DNA of 64,000 nucleotides from the NCBI GenBank assembly GCA_047967505.1, contig CM106541.1; one strand, written 5' to 3'. The notes under the pieces are model-generated. The model was not told where the DNA came from. It did not search any database and worked only from the letters and a program-made list of their open reading frames with translations. A program made the translations under genes and the position numbers. This document shows, piece by piece, positions 23,401 to 35,400 of this stretch (position 1 is its first letter; each line of letters starts with the position of its first letter). The stretch comes from Dipteris shenzhenensis. Lineage: Eukaryota; Polypodiophyta; Polypodiopsida; Gleicheniales.

Positions 23401-26400
23401 TTGAATAGTAAATGCAGCAAAAATTAAACAGCAAGGCTTTGCAGAAAGCTATGCACGGATAAGGAAATGCCTTCGGAGAAAGAGGTGCCATTTTATAAAC
23501 AATGAATAAGTTCTCTCAGGGGAAAAAATTTAAGTGACCTTTTATAACTTTTAGGACAAATTCTTAGGAGTGAATATTCAAATGGCCTGTTGAAATACTC
23601 TAGCTGTATGCTATCAGTTTCATTGCACATAGTTTAAAACAAAAGTGCCAAAGTCATACCTCCAATACGTTCTGCAATGGATGCTGTAAGAAGTCCTCCA
23701 AGCATGTCCATTACCAGCACTTCTGCATGAGCCCCAACGTTTCCAAGGGACAACATCAACCCTAGCATATCCACACGTAGGAACCTGTACCAGACATCAG
23801 CTGGCTCTAAAATGCCATGACCAACACAAGCAAGGAATAAACTGACATTATGTTTATAATGTTCTGATAAATTATTTAAAAGCTTCAGTAAAACACTATA
23901 AAGGCCGCCGTCAATATGTAAAGGTACTAATCAAAGATCTATAATGAGGCTTATCACAATCAATTCAAGATTAGAAACAGGTAATCTCAGGAAATGTTGT
24001 GAATGACTATTTGGGAAACCTGACCAGAAATGCCAAGCTTAAGGTAAGACAGAGGAATGAGAGAAAAACTAACCCAATCTTTTGAGGACATTTCATGAGA
24101 TATGCTTCACATATTCTGTCAAAACATAAAGTCTGACTCCATGTAAGAATTCCCAATGGACATTGACCGCCAGCAATAGATTTTATGCAATTAAGGTGGC
24201 ATAAAGCACATTCGCAGGCATTCCCAACAAAAGCACACCCTAGCTAAAACAGCCTAGAGCATCTGGGAGTGTAAATGTATACAGTAAGTTCTTTGACAAA
24301 ACAATGTGCCCACCTCCGTGCAGATGGACGCCTCAAGACCAGACAAGGAGCATATTTCTTTGCCTTTTTCTGCTTGTACTTTTCCTGTAGAATTGGATAA
24401 TTACATGTAGCTCTACCACATTTCCACTTGTGAAAATCAATTAAGCATTACTTGAAAACATCTACCTGGGAATAAATTGTCTTGTTCTGAAATGTTGTAC
24501 TATGAGCCACAAGGGCCTCTACAATTTCTTTTCCTGACGCGCAGTCCCTGCAAATCATCAGATCATGCAAAGCATTGATGCAATAAGACCATTGCCAAAT
24601 TGCACATCCATAATGCAAGATACAAAACAGCATGGAAAAATCATCCTCGTGGTATTTCTCCTATATGAGCTGAAACCGGCCTTCAATAACTAAAAGGGCA
24701 GTGATCTCCTTCTACTTAGTCATAAACTTCAGAAATAGCCACAATGCAAGCTTCAGTCACTTCAACCACTTAGCACAACTTAGAAACAAACTTCAACAAC
24801 AACAAAGGTAAGGCTAGAATGCCCCGGCTCAATGAAAATAGTACACAGTGCACCCACTGGCCCCAAATGCATTGGTGCCCCTTCCTGTATTTATTTAATG
24901 CTTCTGAATGGAAATGCTTTGCAACAGGGGTTCAACCCTGCACTGTTCCTCTCAGCAAATTCTCTACCTGTCTTCAAGGCATCTAGTCCAAGTGCACCAC
25001 TAGAATTCGCACTGGCAAGGCATACTCAGGCATCCACTTCTGATCTCACCCAATTGAGAGGCATTCAGGCATCCAAACCACTAGCAAACTGAGCTCAAGG
25101 CAGCCTCAAGGCTATCACATGCCTCCACACTGTCCTTAGGCCTACCACAAGAACACCCTTGCTCTAGGTTCTTGCTGGCTATCACATGCCTCCACACTGT
25201 CCTTAGGCCTACCACAAGAACACCCTTGCTCTAGGTTCTTGCTAGAACCTGTAGGAGTCCTGAAAGGACTGCAAACAACACGCATGCACTACAAAAAGCT
25301 GCAAAGCAAGAAAGAACAAGGAAAAACAAAACCTGGAACCAATTCCCGCTGTCTGTGGCAGAGGGGCGAGCTCCTTCCTCACACCTATCTTCTACCCAGG
25401 TTGCTGCTGAAAAATTACAATGAAAGTAAAGTAAATAGGGAAAAATAGCCCATATCAGAATATATATCATCTGTAAGATACAACCTGCAATGATAATATG
25501 GGCTAGGAGAGCTCGAGAGTCCATCCATATGTCAATGCATCCTCTGTGTCGAGTGTCATGAACACATATCATGAAGACTTCACAGCAAAAATATTGTCAG
25601 CACGCAGCATCTCAGGTGAGACAATCAATGCCACCAAGTGATCTCCAAATACATGAGCAGTCTGAATCAAGAAGGGAAGGTGCTACCCTCCTCTCGAGCA
25701 CCAGGCAATGCTCCAAAACTCTGCTCTACTGAGTTTGCACCACAGTGGGCGCAAGCTGAAACTTGTCCAGGTAGAGCTGCAAAATCTGAGATGACTCTGC
25801 TAGATCACCCTCCTCCATCCACTTTGCATCCAGTGCAAGAGCAAATCACCCTGGAGCGAGGTGTGGAAACCAAGACAGGACTCAGGAAGAGAATTCGGAG
25901 TAGTGGTTATCATCTTTGAATCCGGAATGACTTCATCAATATTCAGCAATTGTTTCCTCAAGTCCTGAAGCTTTGTGAGGTGAGAATTCATGGAATCTCC
26001 CTCATCCATATGCGTATGGGAAAGCTCTCGTTTCGGAAAGGAAACTCTAGCATCATTTCTTGCTGCAAACATACTCTCTAGTATCTCCCAAGCTGCCATT
26101 GAAGTCTTGCATGACTGAATGTGAGGTATGATGAACCTCTTGACAGAGAGAGAATCACTGAAAGAGCTTGTGCATCTCTAAAGTCCCATTTTTTCTGCTC
26201 TGCTGTGGGAGCTCCTAGAGCGGCTGCTCCAACTACTTGTACTGCATTTGCACCTCTACCCCTGCCTCCAACTGTAGGAGTGACAGGTGCAGCCACTGTA
26301 TCTGGTCTTGCTTCATCTCCATTGACATAATGTTAAACACTTCCTTTCCTAGATTCTACTGTAGATCACGGGAGCAGCACCACAAATCTCCACCCAGCCA

Positions 26401-29400
26401 TATCTCACTGAGGCTAACCAGCAGACAGAGATCTACGTTACAAATTTTTTACATGAATCATCTTCTTCTCTTCTCTCACTAGCCTCAGCAAACCCCAATT
26501 CCCTAGATAGATCTAGATGCCACATGTCATCCATATAGGGCCTTCCTAATGCAACATTTCACCCCTCTCTTGGGATGCATTAAATTCCTTGCCCCTAGGC
26601 ACAATCTTTGCACTAGGCCCTTGGCCTTAGATCTACCTAGTCTGGTGCTATCAGCCCTCACCTAGGACCTTGACATTAAATCCCTCCCGATCATTTACAT
26701 GAAGCGCAAACATATATATTACAGAGATAGATCCTTTAAGGGAAATGTCGACTGATTCTTCCGAGGTCATGCTACCTCGGCTAGAGCGTAACATTCCTTC
26801 CCTCTTCAGACATCAACGTCCTCGATGATAAAGTCTGTAAACACTCTCCGCAACTGATATACGGATTCCCAGGTAGCTTCAGATAGAGGCTGACCATGCC
26901 ATGCAACCAACACCGTGGGTATCTTTCGATTTCGTATTTGCATTGTTCCTCGGTCCAGGATTCTTGTTGGTTTGCGCCTTGCAATATCCTCTATCTCCTG
27001 AAACAAAACCACACCTTCGATTAGTGAGTCACCTGTATGTAAAATTTTCTTTAAGCGCGAAACATGAAAAACCGGGTGCACCTTACACCCCTGTGGCAAT
27101 TCCAATTTATAGGCTACATTGCCTATTCTCTTTAGAATTAACCACGGCCCACACTATCGAGGTGATAACTTAACACACTCTCCTGAAGTCAACGACTTCG
27201 AGTGCGAAGGAACTCTGAGAAAAACTTTTTCTCCTTCTTCAAATACTCTTATAGATCGATTTTCGTCTGCATATACCTTGGCCCTATCCATAGCCTGGCG
27301 GATATTAGCTCTCGCAAGTGCTAGCATCTCCCGCATCTGAACTACAAAGTTCGCGGCACTAGGCACTTTCTGAGGTATTCCAACTATAGTTGGATTTGCT
27401 GGTCTATAACCATAGTTCAGTTCAAACAGACTGAACCCGGTAGATGAATGTTTTCTATCATTGTAGGCAAACTCCAACAATGGCAACCACTTGTCCCACG
27501 TATGTTGCCTCAATGACACATATGCCCTCAGCATATCCTCTAAAGTTTGGTTGACTCTCTCCGTCTGACCATCCGTCTCAAGATGATCCCCACTACTCAT
27601 TCCTAACTCAGTCATCAGTGTCTCAAATACCGCTGTCCAAAAGTGACCGGTAAATCTGACATCTCTGTCTGACACTATGGATCTAGGCAATCCATGCAGA
27701 CGAAATATATGTCTAATGAACAAATCCGCCACTTGCGGGGCACTAACAGACTCTCTAGTTGGAATGAAGTGAGCCATCTTGGTTAGACAATCAACCACCA
27801 CAAGGATAGAATTATATCCTCCTTGTGTTGCAGGTGGTCCTACAATAAAGTCCATGGAAATGCTCTCCCACTTACTTAGTGGTATTTCCAAGGGCTGTAA
27901 AAGTCCGGGTGGCTTCACCCGCTCGGCCTTGCTTACCTGACACGAGAAACACCGTGTCACATATTCATGAATATGCTTTTTCATCTTTGGCCAAAAGAAA
28001 TCTTGCTTCACGAGATCATATGTCTTCTCGACTCCTGGATGTCCCCTGAGCTTTAGGCCACAAGCTCTGGACAAACTCGTCCACTTTTTGAGTTTCTCTT
28101 ATCTCGGTCATTAGAGCACTCTCTAATACCGTGAAACTCAGGTTGTGCATAATGCGAGACAACGCATCAGCAACCTTATTGTCTTTTCCTCTTCGGTACC
28201 GAATCGTCAAATTAAACTCTTGCATGAGCTCTGCCCACCTAGCTTGGCGGCCCCTCAAGTCAGGTTGTTTATAAAAATGTTTCAGAGTATCATGATCTAC
28301 ATCCACATAAAACTTTGAACCATACAGATAATGCCTCCATGTTTTCAAAGCATGGATAACAGCATACAACTCCAATTCATGAGTTGGCCAATTCCTTTGA
28401 GAGGGAGAAAGCTTCTTGCTTTCAAAGGCTACTGGCCTTCCCTCTTGAAGGAGAACTGCTCCTACCGCAATGCCACTTGCATCGGTTTCTAGGAACAACG
28501 GTTTCTGGGGATCAACTATTTTTAACACCGGTCCTGTGACCACAGCTTGTTTTATGGTGTTAAAACTTTCTTGTTGATTCTGTCCCCAAATAAATGGTAC
28601 TTTATCTGAGGTCAGATCAGTCAATGGCGATACTATTCCGGAATATCCTTTGATATGCCTTCTATAAAACTGGACAAATCCCAAGAATGATCGCAACAAC
28701 GCGGTCAGACTCTAAGGGATTGGCCAAGTTAGTATCGCAGCCACTTTCTTCGGATCCATTTCTACCCCCTGTGGAGTAATTATGAATCCTAAGTACTCAA
28801 GCCTAACCATACACAGTATAGTTTTCTTTTTATTCACGTAAAGACTGGCTTTCCTCAAAGTACTGAACACTATCCTTAAGTGTTCACGATGCTCAGTAAC
28901 ACTTTTACTGAATATTAGGATATCGTCTATGAAATGTACTACGAACTTTCCGATATACGAACGTAGTAAATCGTTCATAAGCATAACGAAGGTCGCTGGA
29001 GCATTGGTAAGTCCGAAGGGCATTACCAAAAACTCATAATGACCAAACCTGCTTCTAAAAGCGGTTTTATGCACATCCTCGGCTCTAATCCGGATCTGAT
29101 GGTAGCCACACTTAAGATCTATCTTACTGAAAATCACGGCTCCATGTAATGCATCTAGCAAATCATCAATCCGCGCCATCGGATACCTGTGCTTACCAGT
29201 GATATTATTTAATGCTCTGTAATCTATACAGAGGCGAAACGTATCATCCTTTTTCTTCTTTAATATCACCGGCGAAGCAAAAGGTGAGAAACTTGGTTGA
29301 ATCTGCCCCAACTTGAGGTATTCTTCCAGTTGTCTACGCACCTCCGCCTCTTCAGTAAAACTCATTCTATAGGGAGGTCTATTTACAGGTTCTGCCCCCG

Positions 29401-32400
29401 GGATCAGTCCGCCTCTTCAGTAAAACTCATTCTATAGGGAGGTCTATTTACAGGTTCTGCCCCTGGGATCAGTTCGATCTTATGTTGAACTTTCCGCTCT
29501 GGAGGTAACCCATAAGGTAGTTCATCCCTAAAACATTCAGAGAACTCCTCTGTTATAAGATTAGCCAGCTTGGCCATCTCACCACTTTGCGTAACATCGG
29601 TGCTAGCCGAAGAATCATCCACCGGCTCTACCGATGCTGTGCAAAGGAATAAAAACTCTACTTGAGCCTTTCTGATTTTCATCACGGAAACCAACGGTCC
29701 CTGAGGTATATCTTTTTCACCTCGCAAGACATAAAGCACATCATTCATCTTGAATTGATATACGTGCTTTTTCCAATCAATGGCTGGATTCTTCCTAGAA
29801 TGCCACGCCATACCCAGGGCTATATCTGCATGAGCAAGCTTGGTCATTTCAAAATCAAGCTTCTCAGCATAGTCCTGAATCCGAAGCTCCAACTGGGTAA
29901 CCCTTTGGTCCCATACTTCAGTTGAACTTCCATCTGCCATCCTAACTGTATACGCATAGTCAGATGGACTTGTCTTTAATTTCAGCCTCTTCACGAGCTT
30001 GGAGTTAATCACATTGTGAGTTGACGCCGAGTCGAACAACACAATGACATCATGATTGGCCACTTGCCCTTTCATTTTAATTAACTCCATATCATCAAAG
30101 GCTGTATACCCCGTTGCTACGGGCTTAGATAGGATGTTATCAGGTGCACTCGTCACTAACTTAGCAACAGACACACATAACAAACAAGGTACTAACCTCT
30201 GAGAAGATCCCGCTAGCTGAATCTGCATCTCTTCCGCTCTGGGACTTCCCTGCATCTCCACGTCGCACTCTGAGATCACCATCTCAGCCATCCGACGATC
30301 TTTGTTACGTGGACATTCCTTCCACTGATGAGGTTGAAGGCAACCAAAGCATAGGCCTTCTCTCCTCGCTTTTTCCCTTTGTTCTGGGTTCAAGGGAGAT
30401 TTAGACCAAGCCTGGGCTGCCATTGGGGTTACTTTCCTCTTCACTCCAATGGTGGTACTTGGTTTAGGAGTTTCAGCCGGTCTCGCCTGCTTGGCTTGAC
30501 CACTCGGCTGCGAACCACTCCCTCTACTAGCCCACTTCTTCTTAAACCCAGATTTCTTCGGATACCCATACTGGGTTCCGACCTGTGCAAGCCCACTTGG
30601 CTTGCTGCCCTTGGCATCCTCGTAGTTCAGGGCTATAGCTATTGCATCATCTAGCGTGTTCGCGTACTTAGCTTGAACTTCCATTTTTATTCGATCATTC
30701 AATCCAAATATGAAATCTTTCACTTGGATTGATTGAGGCAGGGGTTCGTCAACCTTCATTACACTCTCTCGAAACTTATCAGTGTATTCTGCCACTGATA
30801 AATTTCTCTGACGAAGGTTCCTATATTGATCCCAAGCTCGGGATGCTTCGTCAGGAGGTAAGAAGTGTTTCCTGAACTCTCTTTTAAACCCCTCCCAGGT
30901 AGTGGATGCTATGCCATCTTTTTGTTGTTTAATCCACCACCGATCCGCAGCCTCACTAAACATGTGGGTGGCCTCGCGGATCTTTTTGATGTCATTTCTG
31001 ATCTCACAAATGGCGAACGCCTCGTCCCATTTGTGTAACCAGGTCTCAATGACATCGGAGCTACGGTCGTTCATCCGACCAGAATACTTTTCCGGTCTAT
31101 AATTGGCAATATTTGGCACTTTAGCCTTCCTAGGCTCGATCGTATGGACACTAGACTCCAGTTCCATTGGAGCCTTTCCCTTCTCTTCTCGAGAAGCTCT
31201 GGCAGACATACTCTGTATCGCTCTCCTAAGTTCGGATTGCCCTGCATTGGCCTGTAATTGCTGCGCTAACAACTGTTGCAAGGCATCCTCCAGCAATGCA
31301 ATCCTGCCAGATAAAGTGTGAGCTACTGGGCGCGATCCCTGCTGGGTCGGCCGGACTCCTGATTCACCAGGGTCCCTCCTGGAAGCTCCTTCTTCTGCTT
31401 CCATTCTGTTCAATGGGTGTTTTGTTTTGATTTTGGGGCCTTTTTTTTTTTTTTTTTTAAAACCATCACTAGCAAACTGTATTTACCAGCTGACACAATT
31501 CAGTGTACTAGGGAATTCCTGCAATCTGACATGCACACTATCTAGGCATTTGACACATGCATAACCCAAATAACGCTTTTCCCTATGCTAGGGAAATTCC
31601 TGCAAACTAACTCTGACTGAAGCACACAGGCATAATCTCAATCATAATCTGTAACCTCTGCCACAACCACAAAAGCCTAACTGCTTCTGACAAAACAGGA
31701 ATAACGAAGACCAAATGGGAAATTAGATAAAATGCTCCCTGATTTTGTTCGCTCCTGCCTCAGCTCCACAAACTCGAATCTCCGAAGCCTGCGCTGCTCT
31801 GATCGAAATCTGTCTGAGGGAATCAGGTCAACTGTCACGAGCCAGCCAACCAAGCAGCTAGATATCTCAAAGCCTGCAGCCTCCACGTACGACCTGCTCT
31901 CTGATTGCAACTACAGTAGATAAACGAACTGGTGGCCAGAGAAGTCCCGCAAATATCATAAACTACTTCTGTGAAAACGTAGCAATCTGTTTGGGATTTG
32001 TCATAGCCCACGAACTATATGCGTGACCATGGACGAGACAGATAGGTTATTCGTCAACCTATCGTCTATCTTCACCAACCTCCTCAGATCCCGCGCGTCG
32101 CCCAATCACGTATCACGTGCCTGCGCTCCTCTATCACGACCAGTCACCTAACACCCCGCCATCTTCTACTAACCCGTGCGGGATGATCACCGAACAGCCA
32201 CATCGTCTGTCACGTGAAGGTCACGATCCCTTTGTCTGTGTCTCCGTTGGGCGTCACGCACAGCAATCCGTCCCACCTACGCTCTGGTCCTTCGACACCC
32301 CTTTCGTGTCAACCTGCGCTCACGAATCGCTTGCTGTCCATAGTCCCTGTTGTTCGTCGTTACAATCCACGTATCCCTCATCTCTCCACAGGCTCTGATA

Positions 32401-35400
32401 CCAATTGTTAAACACTTCCTTTCCTAGATTCTACTGTAGATCACGGGAGCAACACCACAAATCTCCACCCAGCCATATCTCACTGAGGCTAACCAGCAGA
32501 CAAAGATCTACGTTACAAATTTTTTACATGAATCATCTTCTTCTCTTCTCTCACTAGCCTCAGCAAACCCCAATTCCCTAGATAGATCTAGATGCCACAT
32601 GTCATCCATATAGGGCCTTCCTAATGCAACATTTCACCCCTCTCTTGGGATGCATTAAATTCCTTGCCCCTAGGCACAATCTTTGCACTAGGCCCTTGGC
32701 CTTAGATCTACCTAGTCTGGTGCTATCAGCCCTCACCTAGGACCTTGACATTAAATCCCTCCCGATCATTTACATGAAGCGCAAACACATATATTACAGA
32801 GATAGATCCTTTAAGGGAAATGTCGACTGATTCTTCCGAGGTCATGCTACCTCGGCTAGAGCGTAACACATAATCCCAAAGATGTCTGCCAGCCAAGATA
32901 TTGCAAACCATGAAACTCCACAAGGAGTAGTTGGTGCCATCCAACTTATCCTCCTGTGTGAGAACTCCGAACACCTCATTGGAGTTGTTCTGAGCCATTT
33001 TTGCCAAATAAACTCAAAAAATGCAGCAAATTGACCAAGTAAAATCCCTTTCTGGGATGTCAAATGCACAAGTAAAATCTACAAAGAAAATCTGCCCACT
33101 GTGACAAATACTGTCACAGCCTATCAAAGGCTCAAAATGCACCAAAATGCTCTACTGAATGCCCAAAAATCTGCAAATAGAATCTGCAAAAAGTGGCAAA
33201 AGTCTGCAAATTGACTCGTACTGAGTCCAGAAATGCTTGCAGACCTCCAAAATGCTCTTTTACTTGCAAAATTGCAACCCAAATGGTGGGAAATTACATA
33301 CAAAAGAGGGCAAATGATCTGAAAGCCCCAAATGTTGCATAAATTGCACTCTGCCCACAAAAGCCCCAAATTTCAATGCAAAATTGTAGTGTAATTGCAA
33401 AAGGCCCAAATTTTTCCAAAACTTGCAGATCAACTGCAATGTCTACTAAAGCTCCAAATGTGCTCCCAAAAGCTAAGCTAACCAATGGCTGAAATGCACA
33501 AATGTCTATCAAAGACCACCTGCCCTGAGAATCTGCAAATGCACCGAGAACTGAACGGATTCCTGCAATTGTACGAAATGCAGGACTCTGTCCGGATACT
33601 TGTACGGTGTCTGTACAACGCATTAAATGCAATTGTACGGAACAGTAGGGCCATAGGTGCGGCGCAGCTGTACAGTCGAGTCTATAGGTATGGAATGTGA
33701 GCACATACGTACGGTTGTACGACGCTGACAGATCGTACGGATGTACGAACTGCGCTGAATGGATGCTGCTGCAAAGTTGTATGGTAGAACAACGTACGGA
33801 CTTCGAGGTGTACTGACGAATGCAACACCGGGTACTTGTACGGAATGGTGGCGCAAGCTGGTACGAGGTAGGCGGTATGGATCCTTACAGTTGTACGAAC
33901 TATACGGTCGCAAGCTAGAGCTATACGGACAGAGGCTTGGAGCAGGAAGCCGAAGTGCGGGAGCTGGAAGCAAGAAGTAGGGAGCAGGTCCGGGAAGAAG
34001 AGCTGCTATGATACCAAATGTGAGAAAACGGAAGCAAGAGCAAGAGTGGGCAAACAGAGAGTGAGTTGAACGTAGTTCACTCCCCAAATTGTACTGAACT
34101 GAAGTGAAGTACAATGAAAGAGATGAAGTGACAAAACCCTATCTAATCCCTGACCGTAGTTAGAGATTAGACCTTGGTTAGGTGGAAAAACCTCAAAGAG
34201 GGAAAAGTGCCCCTAACCCACTTATTACATTACATTGGCCACTGCCTAGAATATAATAATAATCCTAACACACACTCGGGAGCAACAGCAAACACTCCCT
34301 CAAGTGTACATTCAGGAGGTAGAGGAGAACAAGAAGAGCTGCAGACTGAGCTCACAGAGGGTTTGGATTTTTGGCTGTCTTCTAGGCCAGCAAGAAGCTG
34401 AGATCTAGACGGAAAGTCTACATACGCTCGGGATGGAGTACGCGGGCTCAAGTCTAGAGATAACTGGCAAATAGGAGAAGGACCTTGTGGTAAGATCAAA
34501 GGACCACACCATTGGTGGGACTCTAGATATTTCTCTTTTGTATAGTGTCCATAGCTTTAGACAGAAATATATTATTTTGGTGGTTTCTCTATCTGGCTGG
34601 TTCATTGTCTATTGATGAGTCTGCACACCTATGCTATGCACATAAGTTTTAAAAAGTTTGTGATTCCACACCCACACCACACTGTGTAAGCTCCTGGGTT
34701 ATTCTATCAGTCTTCCGTTGTGCATACCCTCTGTTGGTCGATTTCTAACAGTTGCATCCCAATGTTCGAGTACATCAAATTGGCATTTGCAAGGGGCATT
34801 CCACCCATCAAAGGTTGCTGGAAATTCTGCATTCTGAGCTGCATGCTGCCCATAAAGCTACCCTGCATTCCGGGTGCCTCTGCGGATGGTGCCACCATTC
34901 CTGCGAAATGCCCTAGCTGGAAATTCTGCATTCTGAGCTGCATGCTGCCCGTAAAGCTACCCTGCATTCCGGGTGCCTCTGCAGATGGTGCCACCATTCC
35001 TGCGAAATGCCCTAGAGATGAAATGCAAAAAATGCAGAGAAGGTCACAAGAGGAGTGCCCTTGCAAGGGAATTGTTCACTTCCTCAAGTGCCTGAGTTAC
35101 ACGTATGATACCATATAGAACTAAGAACACTGTGAAGCTCGAGAGAATAAGCCACCCCCTCTCACCGCCGAAAGGTGGAGGGAAAAGCAAAGGTAAAGAA
35201 CAAATATGTCGTAGCAGCACTGATAATCCAGAGATGGTAGGATTTCACCAAAGGAAGAGGTTGGAGCTGAACAGTGATCCAGTGTGTGCCCGATCTTGGA
35301 CCTCGGGAGAGAGGAGTCCTATGGTTAGCCCTGTGTTAAGCATGGGTTGAGTTACAAAAATACTTTACATCACTTTTCATGTCCCCATGACATGAGCCAA

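Larger units (their letters stand above)
26331..32868 (-). mobile_element. Gypsy-E: young 6.5-kb Ty3/gypsy chromovirus-like element
   Basis: The element is complete in structure: 463-bp LTRs at both ends, TSD cataa (26326-26330 and 32869-32873), primer site and polypurine tract, and gag-protease-RT-RNase H-integrase-chromodomain order on the minus strand. The two LTRs differ at only three positions by eye (about 99.4% identity), so insertion was recent. Coding is nevertheless broken by a 65-bp duplication, two in-frame TAG stops and a deletion/frameshift. Confidence 0.93.
25790..34270 (-). mobile_element. Copia-D: Ty1/copia remnant (5' LTR, leader, gag) split by gypsy-E
   Basis: On the minus strand: a 5' LTR (34019-34270), primer site, ~1-kb leader, gag N-terminus (33009-32869), then gypsy-E, then the gag remainder (26325 down to about 25800). 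Removing gypsy-E and one cataa copy restores [16 protein letters not shown] in frame. Pol and the 3' LTR are not seen to the left, so the element is truncated. Confidence 0.8.

Noticed and set aside
24928-24942. ggggttcaaccctgc as a tRNA or SINE B-box
   Set aside because: Self-complementary and without an A-box at the right distance on either strand.
32117-32411. Plus-strand ORFs in the gypsy-E leader
   Set aside because: They are antisense to the element, lie between the primer site and gag, and have no domain.
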